From Gammaproteobacteria bacterium (lineage in GTDB: Bacteria > Pseudomonadota > Gammaproteobacteria > SZUA-229), in the NCBI GenBank assembly GCA_023136715.1, contig JAGLQT010000106.1, positions 1 through 5,266 on the forward strand: a DNA stretch of 5,266 nucleotides, given 5' to 3'. The position numbers and the translations under genes were made by a program. Positions 1-5,266 of this stretch are shown piece after piece. The notes beneath the pieces are model-generated. The model saw only the letters and a program-made list of their open reading frames with translations. It was not told where the DNA came from and did no database searches. Each line of letters opens with the position of its first letter. The stretch's first letter is position 1.

Positions 1-1154
1 GCGGTATACAGAATGACGCTAGCTTTGAGGCAGACACCCGCTTCGGCTTACAGATTTCATCGGATATTGCAGAAGACATGTCCGTGGTTTCCCAGCTTCT
101 CGGTACCGGCGTCAATGGCAACTTCGATGCCATTGTTGAATGGGCCTATGTTGATTACAGGCCGATGGATTGGTTGAGTATCCACGCCGGTAAAATTAAA
201 CAGCCAGTTTATCTGGTGAATGATTACGTTGAGGTAGGTTATGCCTATCCCTGGATTCGTCCTCCCGCTGAAGTTTATTACCTGAACAATCCACTGAATA
301 CCGTTAATGGTATTGAGTTCCTGTTGCAGTTCCCTGTCGGTCCTGGAGTGCTTTCATTGCAGCCTTACTTTGGTTCAAACAGGGAAAGTATTCCTAATAC
401 CAGTGGAGTAGGTTTCTTTGAAGCAGAAAGAATTCGTGGTATCGATATCAAATATTCGGGTAAAGGTTATACCGCGCATGCCAGTAGTTTTGGTTGTGAA
501 GTGAAGTTATACGGTAATCTGTACGATGTGCCCACTGGTTTTGGGTTTCCCGTTGATATTGATATGAATGGTGAAGGTAAGTGTGAGGTTAATTCAGCTG
601 GTTTTAATCTGGATATGGCAAATGTTGTAATCTATGCAGAGTGGCAAAAACGTTTAACTGATAAAACATTATCTAGACCTTTTGGTGACCAGATGGCCTG
701 GTATACCACTCTAGGTTATCGTTTTGGTAAGTGGTTACCGCATGTTACCTATGCAGTGATTGATGGTGAAACCTCAAAGACCTCTCCCGGGGCTGTGTCT
801 TGTGCAGAATCTGCTGGTGATCCGACTGAGTACTGGATAAATCCAGCAACAGGAGTAAGTGAGCTTAATGCTGGTGCTGGTTGTGTGACTCCAATGGGAA
901 CTGTTCCTGGTGGAACTCCATTAATGAATTTCCCTGTTGCTATTCAGACTTCGATTACTTATGGTCTGCGTTATGAAATTAACGATAGTGCAGCACTCAA
1001 GATTGAGCATAGCGTAGTTGATGTTGAAGATGATCCAAGCAAAATTGATCATTCATTTGGTATTAATTTCGGTCTATTTGATACCAGCTTCACTGGCGCT
1101 GCGCCAACAGAAAAAGTGGGTGTAACCAGTATTGCTCTGGATGTTGTCTTCTAG
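1..1154 (+). CDS. Porin-like outer-membrane beta-barrel protein, 5' end missing
   Basis: The reading frame is open from the window edge (first full codon at position 3) to TAG at 1152-1154, giving 383 visible residues. The internal ATG at 78 is not the true start, because porin-like sequence (TRFGLQISSDIAED) continues upstream of it. The protein has alternating polar/aromatic strands, Gly/Asn/Asp-rich loops and a final Phe with hydrophobic residues at alternate positions before it, as expected of a beta-barrel inserted by the BAM complex. The segment with DYVEVGYAYPWIRPP, preceded by HAGKIKQP, resembles a porin-like family I recall as common in marine gammaproteobacteria, with no specific substrate known to me. 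The signal peptide would lie upstream of the window. Four cysteines (visible residues 165, 194, 267, 294) are unusual for a porin. It appears to be a separate unit from the downstream genes. The barrel call is firm; substrate and gene name are unknown. Confidence 0.8.
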   Translation, partial: GIQNDASFEADTRFGLQISSDIAEDMSVVSQLLGTGVNGNFDAIVEWAYVDYRPMDWLSIHAGKIKQPVYLVNDYVEVGYAYPWIRPPAEVYYLNNPLNTVNGIEFLLQFPVGPGVLSLQPYFGSNRESIPNTSGVGFFEAERIRGIDIKYSGKGYTAHASSFGCEVKLYGNLYDVPTGFGFPVDIDMNGEGKCEVNSAGFNLDMANVVIYAEWQKRLTDKTLSRPFGDQMAWYTTLGYRFGKWLPHVTYAVIDGETSKTSPGAVSCAESAGDPTEYWINPATGVSELNAGAGCVTPMGTVPGGTPLMNFPVAIQTSITYGLRYEINDSAALKIEHSVVDVEDDPSKIDHSFGINFGLFDTSFTGAAPTEKVGVTSIALDVVF

Positions 1155-1224
1155 AGAATGCATAGTGTGGGTCTGGAAAGAACACGAGCAGGGATGCATC
1201 AATAAAATGGTTAAAATAATAAAT

Positions 1225-1238
1225 CCAGCTTCTGCTGG
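1225..1238 (+). terminator. Weak stem-loop after the porin gene, possible terminator
   Basis: CCAGC and GCTGG form a perfect 5-base-pair stem with a TTCT loop, 70 bases after the porin stop. It is preceded by an A-rich stretch, but the bases after it on the + strand (GCAGGTTTGATG) are not a real T run, so it is a poor intrinsic terminator in this direction. On the opposite strand the stem is followed by ATTTATTATTTT, a better match, yet no minus-strand gene is present to need it. It may be only a chance hairpin. Confidence 0.25.
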
Positions 1239-1243
1239 GCAGG

Positions 1244-1269
1244 TTTGATGCTTATGTTATTTGATGCTT
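1244..1269 (+). repeat. Perfect 10-base direct repeat upstream of the Sel1 gene
   Basis: TTTGATGCTT occurs at 1244-1253 and again at 1260-1269, separated by ATGTTA, giving a 16-base period. It lies 42-67 bases before the preferred ATG at 1311, in the zone where a promoter or a 5' leader would be. It could be a tandem regulator-binding site. I do not recognise the motif, and no well-spaced -35/-10 pair is visible around it. If the gene really started at TTG 1245 or ATG 1248 the repeat would be coding. Confidence 0.5.
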
Positions 1270-1310
1270 CATTCGATCTTATTAAAAACAATTCAACGCG
1301 AGAAAGTTAT

Positions 1311-2186
1311 ATGTTTAAAAAGATGTATGGCTTTGTTTTGTCGATTGTTTTATTAATGTGTTCATCGCTGTCTTATGCTGATGGTTTGTTTGACTTTCAA
1401 ATGAAGCTGGCAAAGAAGGGTAATGCTGAAGCAGAATTTAAAATAGGTGAAATGTACGAAACTGGTTTTGGCGTAAAAAAAGACCAGAAGCAGGCTGAAA
1501 TCTGGATCAATAAAGCTGCCGCTCAAGGCCACGAAACAGCAGAATTTAAATTGCTGTACTGGGATATCAGGAAAAATGGTCTTAAAGGCGAGAATAAGAA
1601 AAAATTTACCGAACTAAGAACCAAGGCTGCTGATGGCAATGCACAGGCCATGTACTATGTGGGTCTGATGTATGCACATGGTGTTGGTGTTAAAAAGAAT
1701 TATGATAAAGCTCTGGACTGGCTGAATAAGGCTACTTTTGTCGGTGTACTTGAAGCTGAGAGGGAAGCGATTTTAGTTAGAGAAAGGAAACAAAATTCAC
1801 TGGCCAAGAGTCGTAGGGATGAAGAAAAGCGCAAGGCAAAGGTAAAGGCTGAACAAGAAGAAAAGAATAAAGCTGAGGCGGAGCGTAAAGCGGCAGAAGA
1901 AAAAAAGGCAAAGGCTGAGGCTGATAAGAAAAAACAGGATGCAAATAAACAGTCGGCAAAGAAAAAAGAACTAGAAGCACAGAGTAAAAAATCGGCTGAA
2001 GCAGCAAGGCTCGAAGAAGAAGCCAGGAAAAAACAAGCAGAAGCGGATGCCGAAGCAGAGGCTGAACGTAAAAAACTGGCCGAGATCAAAAAGAAAAAAG
2101 CTGAGCAGAAAAAAAAGAAAGAAACAAAATTTGAGTCTGATCCTTGCAAGGGGAAATCAGCACGCTTCCTCTCTACCTGCCGATAA
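1311..2186 (+). CDS. Exported Sel1-repeat protein with long charged coiled coil
   Basis: A 291-residue protein of unknown function. Residues 1-23 look like a Sec signal peptide: FKK, a hydrophobic core, then SYA before a likely cut ahead of DG. Residues about 38-73 and 110-145 are clear Sel1-like (TPR-related) repeats, with GxxYxxGxGVKK followed by A-x-x-W-x-x-K-A; about 74-109 is a degenerate middle repeat. Residues about 150-272 are rich in Lys, Glu and Ala and should form a long helix or coiled coil, like TolA domain II in composition. The tail (274-291) contains DPCKGKSARFLSTCR with Cys279 and Cys290, which could form a disulfide in the periplasm. The ATG at 1311 is chosen because it places the signal peptide at the N-terminus and has AGAAAG just upstream; TTG 1245 or ATG 1248 would add about 22 unlikely residues. 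Sel1 repeats usually mediate protein contacts. A periplasmic scaffold role is inference only. Confidence 0.85.
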   Translation: MFKKMYGFVLSIVLLMCSSLSYADGLFDFQMKLAKKGNAEAEFKIGEMYETGFGVKKDQKQAEIWINKAAAQGHETAEFKLLYWDIRKNGLKGENKKKFTELRTKAADGNAQAMYYVGLMYAHGVGVKKNYDKALDWLNKATFVGVLEAEREAILVRERKQNSLAKSRRDEEKRKAKVKAEQEEKNKAEAERKAAEEKKAKAEADKKKQDANKQSAKKKELEAQSKKSAEAARLEEEARKKQAEADAEAEAERKKLAEIKKKKAEQKKKKETKFESDPCKGKSARFLSTCR

Positions 2187-2199
2187 ACTCTATATCGGC
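2179..2199 (+). repeat. Stem-loop over the Sel1 gene stop codon
   Basis: GCCGATA (2179-2185) and TATCGGC (2193-2199) form a perfect 7-base-pair stem with a 7-base loop, spanning the TAA at 2184-2186. There is no T run after it, so it is not a standard intrinsic terminator. It could slow exonucleases, end transcription weakly, or be part of a set of TATCGGC motifs in this gap, since another copy lies at 2230-2236. Confidence 0.45.
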
Positions 2200-2217
2200 C
2201 TGGCTGGCAAAAAACTG

Positions 2218-2223
2218 TATAAT
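2218..2223 (+). promoter_or_regulatory. Candidate -10 box of an mrcB promoter
   Basis: A perfect TATAAT sits 35 bases before the mrcB start codon, so transcription would begin near 2229-2231 with a leader of roughly 28 bases. The bases at the usual -35 spacing (TCGGCC for a 17-base spacer, 2195-2200) do not match TTGACA, and the TG before the box is one base out of place for an extended -10. The promoter may therefore need an activator or be a chance match in AT-rich DNA. Confidence 0.45.
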
Positions 2224-2251
2224 TAGTCATATCGGCTCCATGATATGACTA
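2224..2251 (+). promoter_or_regulatory. Palindrome over the predicted mrcB start site, candidate operator
   Basis: TAGTCATATC (2224-2233) and GATATGACTA (2242-2251) are perfect 10-base inverted repeats with an 8-base spacer. The element begins right after the TATAAT box and ends 6 bases before the mrcB ATG. A bound dimeric repressor here would block initiation; alternatively, in RNA the arms would form a hairpin next to the start codon. It has no T run and so is not a good terminator. I do not recognise the motif as belonging to a known regulator. Confidence 0.55.
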
Positions 2252-2257
2252 TCCTCC

Positions 2258-4570
2258 ATGCGGAAAAAAACCAGGCAATCACCAAAATCGACTTCCCATG
2301 CAGGCCGTTCAGGTTCTCGCTCAACTAAGACCCAGCGTCGTCGTACCTATCTAAAAGTTTTTTTGCTTATTCTTGCTGCCAGTATTATTTACCTGGTATA
2401 TCTAGATGTAAAAATAATCAGTAAGTTTGAAGGTAGAATCTGGCAATTGCCGGCCAGGGTCTATGCGCGTCCACTGGAATTGTATGAGGACATGCCATTA
2501 ACGACTGATAAGTTGTTACTTGAGCTTGGTATGCTGAATTATTCCAGCGATACAAGTGGTGTTTTGACACAAGGACAGTACCATCGTTCCGGAAATTCAT
2601 TCGAGATTGTGACCCGGGGTTTTGAGTACTGGGATGGTGAAGAAATAAGTCGCTCAATTCGTGTCGATATATCCAACGGAAAAATAACTCGTCTTGAAGA
2701 TTTAAGCAGTAATGAGTCACTAGACCTGGTCCGGTTTGACCCTGCCTATTTGACGGGTATCTTCCCAGCTCACGGTGAAGACAGGGAGTTGCTCAGACTA
2801 GAGGAAGTGCCTGAATCATTAATCGCAATGTTAGTGCTGGTTGAAGATCGTCGTTTTTATGAACACCACGGTGTTGATATCAGGTCTATAGCCAGGGCTT
2901 TTGTGGCAAATATTAAGGCCGGTCGAACGGTACAGGGTGGTAGTACTATCACTCAGCAATTGGTTAAGAATTTATTTTTGTCTCCCCGGCAGAATTTATG
3001 GCGTAAGGCTAATGAAGCGGTCATGGCGCTGTTGCTAGAGCTGCACTACAGTAAACATAAAATTCTTGAAACTTATTTGAACGAAATATATTTAGGCCAG
3101 GATCAGGAACGAGCCATTCATGGTTTTGGACTTGCGAGTTTGCATTATTTTGGCAAGCCTCTGCATCAGCTGGCTTTGGATGAAATGGCCTTGCTAGTAG
3201 GAATGGTTAAGGGTGCGTCGTATTATAATCCTGTCAGGCATCCAGATCGCGCTAAACAAAGAAGGGATGTAGTGCTTTCCAGTGTCTTTGATCATGGTGT
3301 GATCAGTAATGAACAACGGCTAAGACTCTCGGCAAATGAAATTAAAATTGCACGCCATGTTAAGCGTGTTCGTTATCCTGCTTATCTTGAACTGGTTAAG
3401 AGGCAATTAAAAAATACCTATAACTCTGATGATTTAAAGTCTGAAGGTTTGCGCATTTTTACGGCATTTGATCCTTACGTTCAGCAGCAAACAGAAAAGG
3501 CCGTTCTCACAGTTATGCCGCAGTTGTCTGCAGATAAGGAGTTACAGGCCGCTGCGATTGTTGTCTCGCCAAACAATGGTGAAATTCTGGCAATAGTCGG
3601 TGATCGGCAACCGGATTATCCTGGCTTCAATCGGTCTTTGGATATCAGGCGTCACATTGGTTCGCTAATAAAACCTGCTATTTATTTGTCTGCACTAAAG
3701 CAAAGCCACAAATATACATTGGCAAGTTTGCTTGATGATACGCGATTGCGTGTAGTGGGCGACGACAAACAACTTTGGCAACCTGAAAATTACGATCATC
3801 AATATCACGGTAAAGTACTTTTATACGAGGCCTTGCTCAAATCCTATAATATTCCCGCAGTAAGGCTTGGTCTTGATATTGGCCTGGCTGAGATTAGTAA
3901 AACCATTCAGCAACTGGGTAACCATAGTCGCTTACCGCCGTATCCTTCCATGACTCTGGGCGCGGTAGACATGTCACCTTTTGATGTGGCATCGATTTAT
4001 CAAACCTTTGCCGCCAGCGGTTTTCACAGTCCTTTAAGAAGTGTGATTGCGGTACTTGATAATGAGGGTCGTGCCTTGAAGCGGTATTCTGTTGATGTCG
4101 CTCGTGAGGTTAACCCCGATGTGGTCGCACTGATAAATCACTCTATGCTGGGTATTGCAGAACAGGGCACAGCCAAAAGACTGTCACGTGATTTGAAGAT
4201 AAAGGTAGCGGGCAAAACCGGTACTTCTGATGAGCTACGAGACAGCTGGTTTGCGGGTTTCTCAGGTGATATGGTGGCTGTGGTCTGGACTGGTTATGAT
4301 GATAACCGTAGCACTGGATTGACAGGGGCTTCGGGCGCCCTGCGGATTTGGTCAAAACTGATGAGCACTATCTCATCGTCTTCCTTTGAGGTTTTGATGC
4401 CAGATAATATTACGATGCAGTGGGTTGATGGAGAATCTGGACTTCTATCGGGGAAAGACTGTGAAAATGCGATAGAATTGCCCTTTATTAAGGGCTCCGA
4501 GCCTAAGTCTGAAGCTGAGTGTACAGAGGGTTCTTCATTTGGCTGGTTTCGTAATTTGTTTGGTGACTAA
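2258..4570 (+). CDS. mrcB: Penicillin-binding protein 1b, bifunctional peptidoglycan synthase
   Basis: A complete 770-residue class A PBP that polymerises lipid II into glycan and crosslinks stem peptides. Residues 1-31 are a short basic cytoplasmic tail, 32-49 the membrane anchor, and about 60-150 match the UB2H region (starting LPARVYARPLELY) that in E. coli PBP1b contacts the activator LpoB. The GT51 glycosyltransferase follows: EDRRFYEHHGVD with catalytic Glu196, GGSTITQQ at 227-234, RKANEA with Glu253, and a KILETYLNEIYLG motif. The transpeptidase has SLIK (nucleophile Ser469, Lys472), SYN (529-531) and KTGT (653-656). All catalytic residues are present. E. coli PBP1b is longer (844 aa), partly because of its longer N-terminal tail. 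ATG 2258 is the first possible start, since TGA at 2246-2248 closes the frame upstream. It has no Shine-Dalgarno sequence. It heads a tight cluster with the next two genes. Confidence 0.96.
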   Translation: MRKKTRQSPKSTSHAGRSGSRSTKTQRRRTYLKVFLLILAASIIYLVYLDVKIISKFEGRIWQLPARVYARPLELYEDMPLTTDKLLLELGMLNYSSDTSGVLTQGQYHRSGNSFEIVTRGFEYWDGEEISRSIRVDISNGKITRLEDLSSNESLDLVRFDPAYLTGIFPAHGEDRELLRLEEVPESLIAMLVLVEDRRFYEHHGVDIRSIARAFVANIKAGRTVQGGSTITQQLVKNLFLSPRQNLWRKANEAVMALLLELHYSKHKILETYLNEIYLGQDQERAIHGFGLASLHYFGKPLHQLALDEMALLVGMVKGASYYNPVRHPDRAKQRRDVVLSSVFDHGVISNEQRLRLSANEIKIARHVKRVRYPAYLELVKRQLKNTYNSDDLKSEGLRIFTAFDPYVQQQTEKAVLTVMPQLSADKELQAAAIVVSPNNGEILAIVGDRQPDYPGFNRSLDIRRHIGSLIKPAIYLSALKQSHKYTLASLLDDTRLRVVGDDKQLWQPENYDHQYHGKVLLYEALLKSYNIPAVRLGLDIGLAEISKTIQQLGNHSRLPPYPSMTLGAVDMSPFDVASIYQTFAASGFHSPLRSVIAVLDNEGRALKRYSVDVAREVNPDVVALINHSMLGIAEQGTAKRLSRDLKIKVAGKTGTSDELRDSWFAGFSGDMVAVVWTGYDDNRSTGLTGASGALRIWSKLMSTISSSSFEVLMPDNITMQWVDGESGLLSGKDCENAIELPFIKGSEPKSEAECTEGSSFGWFRNLFGD
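4562..4566 (+). promoter_or_regulatory. Ribosome binding site supporting the TTG start of the lipoprotein
   Basis: GGTGA, complementary to TCACC at the 3' end of 16S rRNA, lies 6 bases before TTG 4573. It is made from the last Gly-Asp codons of mrcB, so translation of the lipoprotein is probably coupled to that of PBP1b. This supports TTG as the real start. Confidence 0.55.
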
Positions 4571-4572
4571 GA

Positions 4573-5052
4573 TTGTCTAAATTTGTTTTTCTTTTCCCCG
4601 TTATTCTATTGCTGGCTTCATGCTCAGTGATCGACGACAAACCCGCTGATTCAAAGTCCATTCTGGAAACCAGGGCGATGAACGCCTGGCGATTATCCAG
4701 CAGTGAACAACGTATCATCGCTTCAAACCGTGCTGTGGGCATGCTATTAAAGCAGGCTGATGATCTAATGGCGGAGGCTGATTTTGCCAGGTCGTCCGAT
4801 AAGCTGGAGCGTTTGGTGCGTATCGAACCACGATTTGCACAGGCGTGGAGTCGACTTGCCTGGATTGCTCTTGAAAATGGAGAAGCACAACGTTCACACC
4901 AATTGGCGCAGCGTAGCAACAGTTATTCACATGATAACGATAAACTGAAGTTGTTGAACTGGCGTCTTATTCATCAGTCGGGTGAGCTCCTGCACAATGC
5001 CGAGATGACCCAACAGGCAGAGCAGATGATTAAAAATCTGGGTGATGAATAA
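4573..5052 (+). CDS. lpoP: TPR outer-membrane lipoprotein, probable PBP1b activator LpoP
   Basis: A 159-residue lipoprotein. Residues 1-17 form a lipoprotein signal (hydrophobic core, lipobox LASC with the lipidated Cys17); Ser at +2 rather than Asp predicts delivery to the outer membrane. Residues about 54-87 and 88-121 look like two TPR helical hairpins (small residues at turn positions and a Pro at 86), followed by a further helical stretch to about 155. TTG at 4573 is taken as the start: it is 2 bases after the mrcB stop, has GGTGA 6 bases upstream, and the next in-frame Met (residue 36) would remove the lipobox. In Pseudomonas aeruginosa a TPR lipoprotein, LpoP, activates PBP1b, a role played by the unrelated LpoB in E. 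coli. Position directly behind mrcB and matching architecture suggest the same job here, but the name rests on context and fold rather than on a residue signature. Confidence 0.75.
   Translation: MSKFVFLFPVILLLASCSVIDDKPADSKSILETRAMNAWRLSSSEQRIIASNRAVGMLLKQADDLMAEADFARSSDKLERLVRIEPRFAQAWSRLAWIALENGEAQRSHQLAQRSNSYSHDNDKLKLLNWRLIHQSGELLHNAEMTQQAEQMIKNLGDE
5041..5045 (+). promoter_or_regulatory. Ribosome binding site for the helicase gene
   Basis: GGTGA, preceded by a further G, lies 6 bases before ATG 5052, inside the last Gly-Asp codons of the lipoprotein gene. This is the same motif and spacing as at the mrcB-lipoprotein junction and supports ATG 5052 as the start and translational coupling. 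Confidence 0.55.
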
Positions 5053-5266
5053 TGAAAGCCTCTGAGTATTTAGCCGAAGATGGTGCTTTTAGTGCCCAGG
5101 TGGAGGGGTATAAAGTAAGGCATAGCCAGCTTGCCTTGAGCGACACCATTGAAGAAGCTATACAGAATAAAAAAGTACTGGTAGCGGAAGCGGGTACCGG
5201 CATTGGAAAAACTTTTGCTTACCTCGTGCCTGCTATTAGTTCTGGAAAGAAAGTCATTATTTCTAC
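5052..5266 (+). CDS. yoaA: DinG/YoaA-family ATP-dependent helicase, 3' end missing
   Basis: The first 71 residues of a superfamily 2 helicase of the XPD/DinG class; the frame is open to the window end. Residues 23-26 (RHSQ) fit the Q-like motif before helicase motif I, and 46-54 (EAGTGIGKT) are the Walker A loop with Lys53 and Thr54 for ATP phosphate binding. FAYLVPAI and KKVIIST then match motif Ia surroundings in this family, where the members known as YoaA and DinG unwind forked or damaged DNA using an Fe-S cluster. The Fe-S cysteines and the DEAH box would lie beyond the window. YoaA is favoured over DinG because of the short N-terminus and EAGTG-x-GKTFAYLVP wording, but this is family-level recognition. 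The ATG shares its A with the TAA stop of the lipoprotein gene and has a good ribosome binding site, so the two are likely cotranscribed. Confidence 0.8.
   Translation, partial: MKASEYLAEDGAFSAQVEGYKVRHSQLALSDTIEEAIQNKKVLVAEAGTGIGKTFAYLVPAISSGKKVIIS

Noticed and set aside
78..80. ATG at 78 as the start of the porin gene
   Set aside because: The frame stays open to the window edge with porin-like sequence upstream of this codon, and no signal peptide follows it.
1245..1310. Upstream TTG/ATG starts for the Sel1 gene
   Set aside because: They would put about 22 extra residues including acidic ones before the signal peptide; ATG 1311 gives a standard signal peptide and has AGAAAG just upstream.
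1350..1361. Possible lipobox LLMC in the Sel1 protein signal peptide
   Set aside because: Met at the position before Cys is not accepted in a lipobox, and a good signal peptidase I site (SYA before DG) follows.
1700..2230. Long minus-strand open frame of 176 codons rich in Ser, Phe and Ala
   Set aside because: It is the mirror of the Lys/Glu/Ala-rich coiled-coil codons on the + strand, which lack stop-forming triplets in reverse. It has low-complexity sequence and no domain, so it is a shadow.
2418..2720. Minus-strand open frame of 100 codons inside mrcB
   Set aside because: It lies wholly within a conserved PBP1b coding region and shows no family features.
4503..4919. Minus-strand open frame of 138 codons across the mrcB-lipoprotein junction
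   Set aside because: It overlaps two well-supported + strand genes, has no recognisable domain, and its existence is explained by codon composition.

Overview
The window looks like chromosomal DNA from a gammaproteobacterium, probably a free-living or marine type. A class A penicillin-binding protein of the PBP1b type (with a UB2H-like region), a TPR lipoprotein directly behind it, and the start of a DinG/YoaA-type Fe-S helicase are a typical gammaproteobacterial combination. Every gene I can support is on the + strand. I see no tRNA, rRNA, CRISPR array, insertion sequence or attachment site, and no non-coding stretch longer than about 160 bases.

Layout. (1) Positions 1-1154 hold the 3' part of an outer-membrane porin-like beta-barrel gene; its start lies outside the window. 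(2) Positions 1155-1310 are a short non-coding region with a weak hairpin and a perfect 10-base direct repeat. (3) Positions 1311-2186 encode an exported protein with Sel1-like repeats, a long Lys/Glu/Ala-rich coiled coil and a two-cysteine C-terminal tail. (4) Positions 2187-2257 are a compact intergenic region with a perfect TATAAT box, a 10+10 base palindrome over the expected transcription start, and no Shine-Dalgarno sequence before the next gene. (5) Positions 2258-5266 form a tight gene cluster: mrcB (PBP1b, complete, 770 aa), an LpoP-like TPR lipoprotein starting at TTG 2 bases later, and a yoaA-like helicase gene whose ATG overlaps the previous stop by 1 base and which runs off the window.

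How they work together. PBP1b polymerises and crosslinks peptidoglycan from the inner membrane. The lipoprotein is predicted to sit in the outer membrane and is a good candidate for its activator, as LpoP is in Pseudomonas. The Sel1/coiled-coil protein is exported and might also act in the envelope, but its role is not known from sequence. The helicase belongs to DNA repair; its coupling to the cell-wall genes is a feature of gene order, not an obvious shared pathway.

Most of the content is ordinary. The parts most worth a second look are the mrcB leader (palindrome, missing ribosome binding site, anti-Shine-Dalgarno-like bases before the ATG), the uncharacterised Sel1/coiled-coil protein, and the TTG-started PBP1b-linked lipoprotein.
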